Assembly: GCA_963989385.1 (NCBI GenBank)
Contig: OZ022502.1
Span: 47,609,454-47,673,453, forward strand
Reading direction: 5' to 3'
Origin: Ctena decussata
Taxonomy: Eukaryota; Mollusca; Bivalvia; Lucinida; Lucinidae
DNA length: 64,000 nt
Shown here: positions 63,310 to 64,000 of the stretch, one piece after another
Numbering within the stretch: position 1 is the stretch's first letter
Layout of the letters: each line of letters opens with the position of its first letter
Program-made: the position numbers and the translations under genes
The notes under the pieces: model-generated
What the model was told of the DNA's origin: nothing
Seen by the model: the letters and a program-made list of their open reading frames with translations, nothing else
The model's database searches: none

Positions 63310-64000
63310 ATATATCTTTATTCTTAGCAACCAGCTTAAGCCCTTAGCAACCAACCTTTAACAGATTTGAAACTTTTGGCTTCATTCCACGAAGAATAGC
63401 TATTATGTGTAATAAGTCATGATAAAAACTGTTGTAAATATTTAAAGGACAGCTGATAGATTTGCAATTGGTTGAAAAGATGCATTTATATTTGTCTTAG
63501 CAACCAGTTTCAGCCCATAGCAACCATCGTTTATAACAATTTTGGAACTTTTGATTGAATTCCAAATGAGATATAGTTATTTGCAATGTGTTATGCAGAC
63601 AATTGTAAGTAATATTTAACAAACAAGTTATGAAAATTAACAATGTGTTGAAAAACCTGCGTATACGTGTGTCCTTAGCAACCAGTTTCAGTCCTTAGCA
63701 ACTTTCAATCAACAGATTCTAGACTTAAGATTATCTTTCATTCTGGATATATGTTATGAGCTACAAACTATAAAGAAAATTGAAAGTAATATTTAAAGCA
63801 CAGCTGTCTTACTTTGAAAATCTGTTGAAACATATAGGTATCTATGTGTCCTTAGCAACCAGCTTGAGCCCATAGCAACCACCTTGTAATAAATTTGGAT
63901 TATTTTTACTTATTTCCAAATGAGATATCTTCTATCATCAATGCATTATGCAGACAATTATTAGTTATATTTAACAAACAAGTAATGGATTTTAACAAAC
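63310..64000 (+). repeat. ~175-bp tandem satellite, cut by the window edge
   Basis: CTTAGCAACCAG recurs at about 63323, 63496, 63673 and 63850 (spacing 173, 177 and 177). Each unit also has a CATAGCAACCA-like word and TATTTAACAAACAAGT- or TATTTAAAG-type words. Units are diverged, and the array continues beyond 64000. Confidence 0.85.

Overview
The window looks like intergenic or intronic DNA from an animal, most likely a bivalve mollusc. No host gene can be recognised. The inference rests on the kinds of repeat present: elements bounded by GCTCACCTGAG/CTCAGGTGAGC, clam-type tRNA-derived SINEs, foldback MITEs and AGGTCA-rich tandem elements. It does not rest on any host protein. Nearly all the short open frames are chance frames in AT-rich DNA or readings through palindromes and tandem repeats.

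Layout. 1-26 kb is a patchwork of foldback MITEs, hairpins, short tandem repeats and SINEs. It includes a 1.2-kb TIR element with a 335-bp palindrome (4959-6136), an exact tandem pair of palindromes (15386-15619), and an element built on seven units of exactly 146 bp (20842-22085). 26049-35957 is a complete, very young LTR retrotransposon on the minus strand: two 2089-bp LTRs that differ at one base, a 5-bp target duplication CTGTG, primer site, polypurine tract and one uninterrupted 1554-codon gag-pol frame. 36-46 kb is mostly unassigned DNA with a broken Tc1-like transposase at 40099-41115. 46.6-55.4 kb holds two large CACCTGAG elements; the second sits inside a 3.9-kb TIR element (51420-55334). 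That element interrupts a sequence that survives uninterrupted at 17089-17290. 55.7-64 kb carries a TIR minisatellite element, several SINEs, an eroded ~90-bp array and a ~175-bp satellite running off the right edge.

The main biological system is the retrotransposon. Its polyprotein runs Gag - protease - integrase - reverse transcriptase - RNase H. The RT and GPY-type integrase are Ty3/gypsy-like, but integrase lies before RT as in Ty1/copia. This is the Gmr1-like architecture first described in fish and other deuterostomes. Its Gag has a long N-terminal coiled coil and a capsid region that resembles the vertebrate SCAN domain, which is thought to derive from Gmr1-like Gag. The LTR carries six perfect TGACGTCA (CRE-type) octamers. 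Nothing seen blocks mobility, so this copy may be active.

Limits: all calls were made by eye. Boundaries of degenerate repeats are approximate (tens of bases), and family names need a library search.
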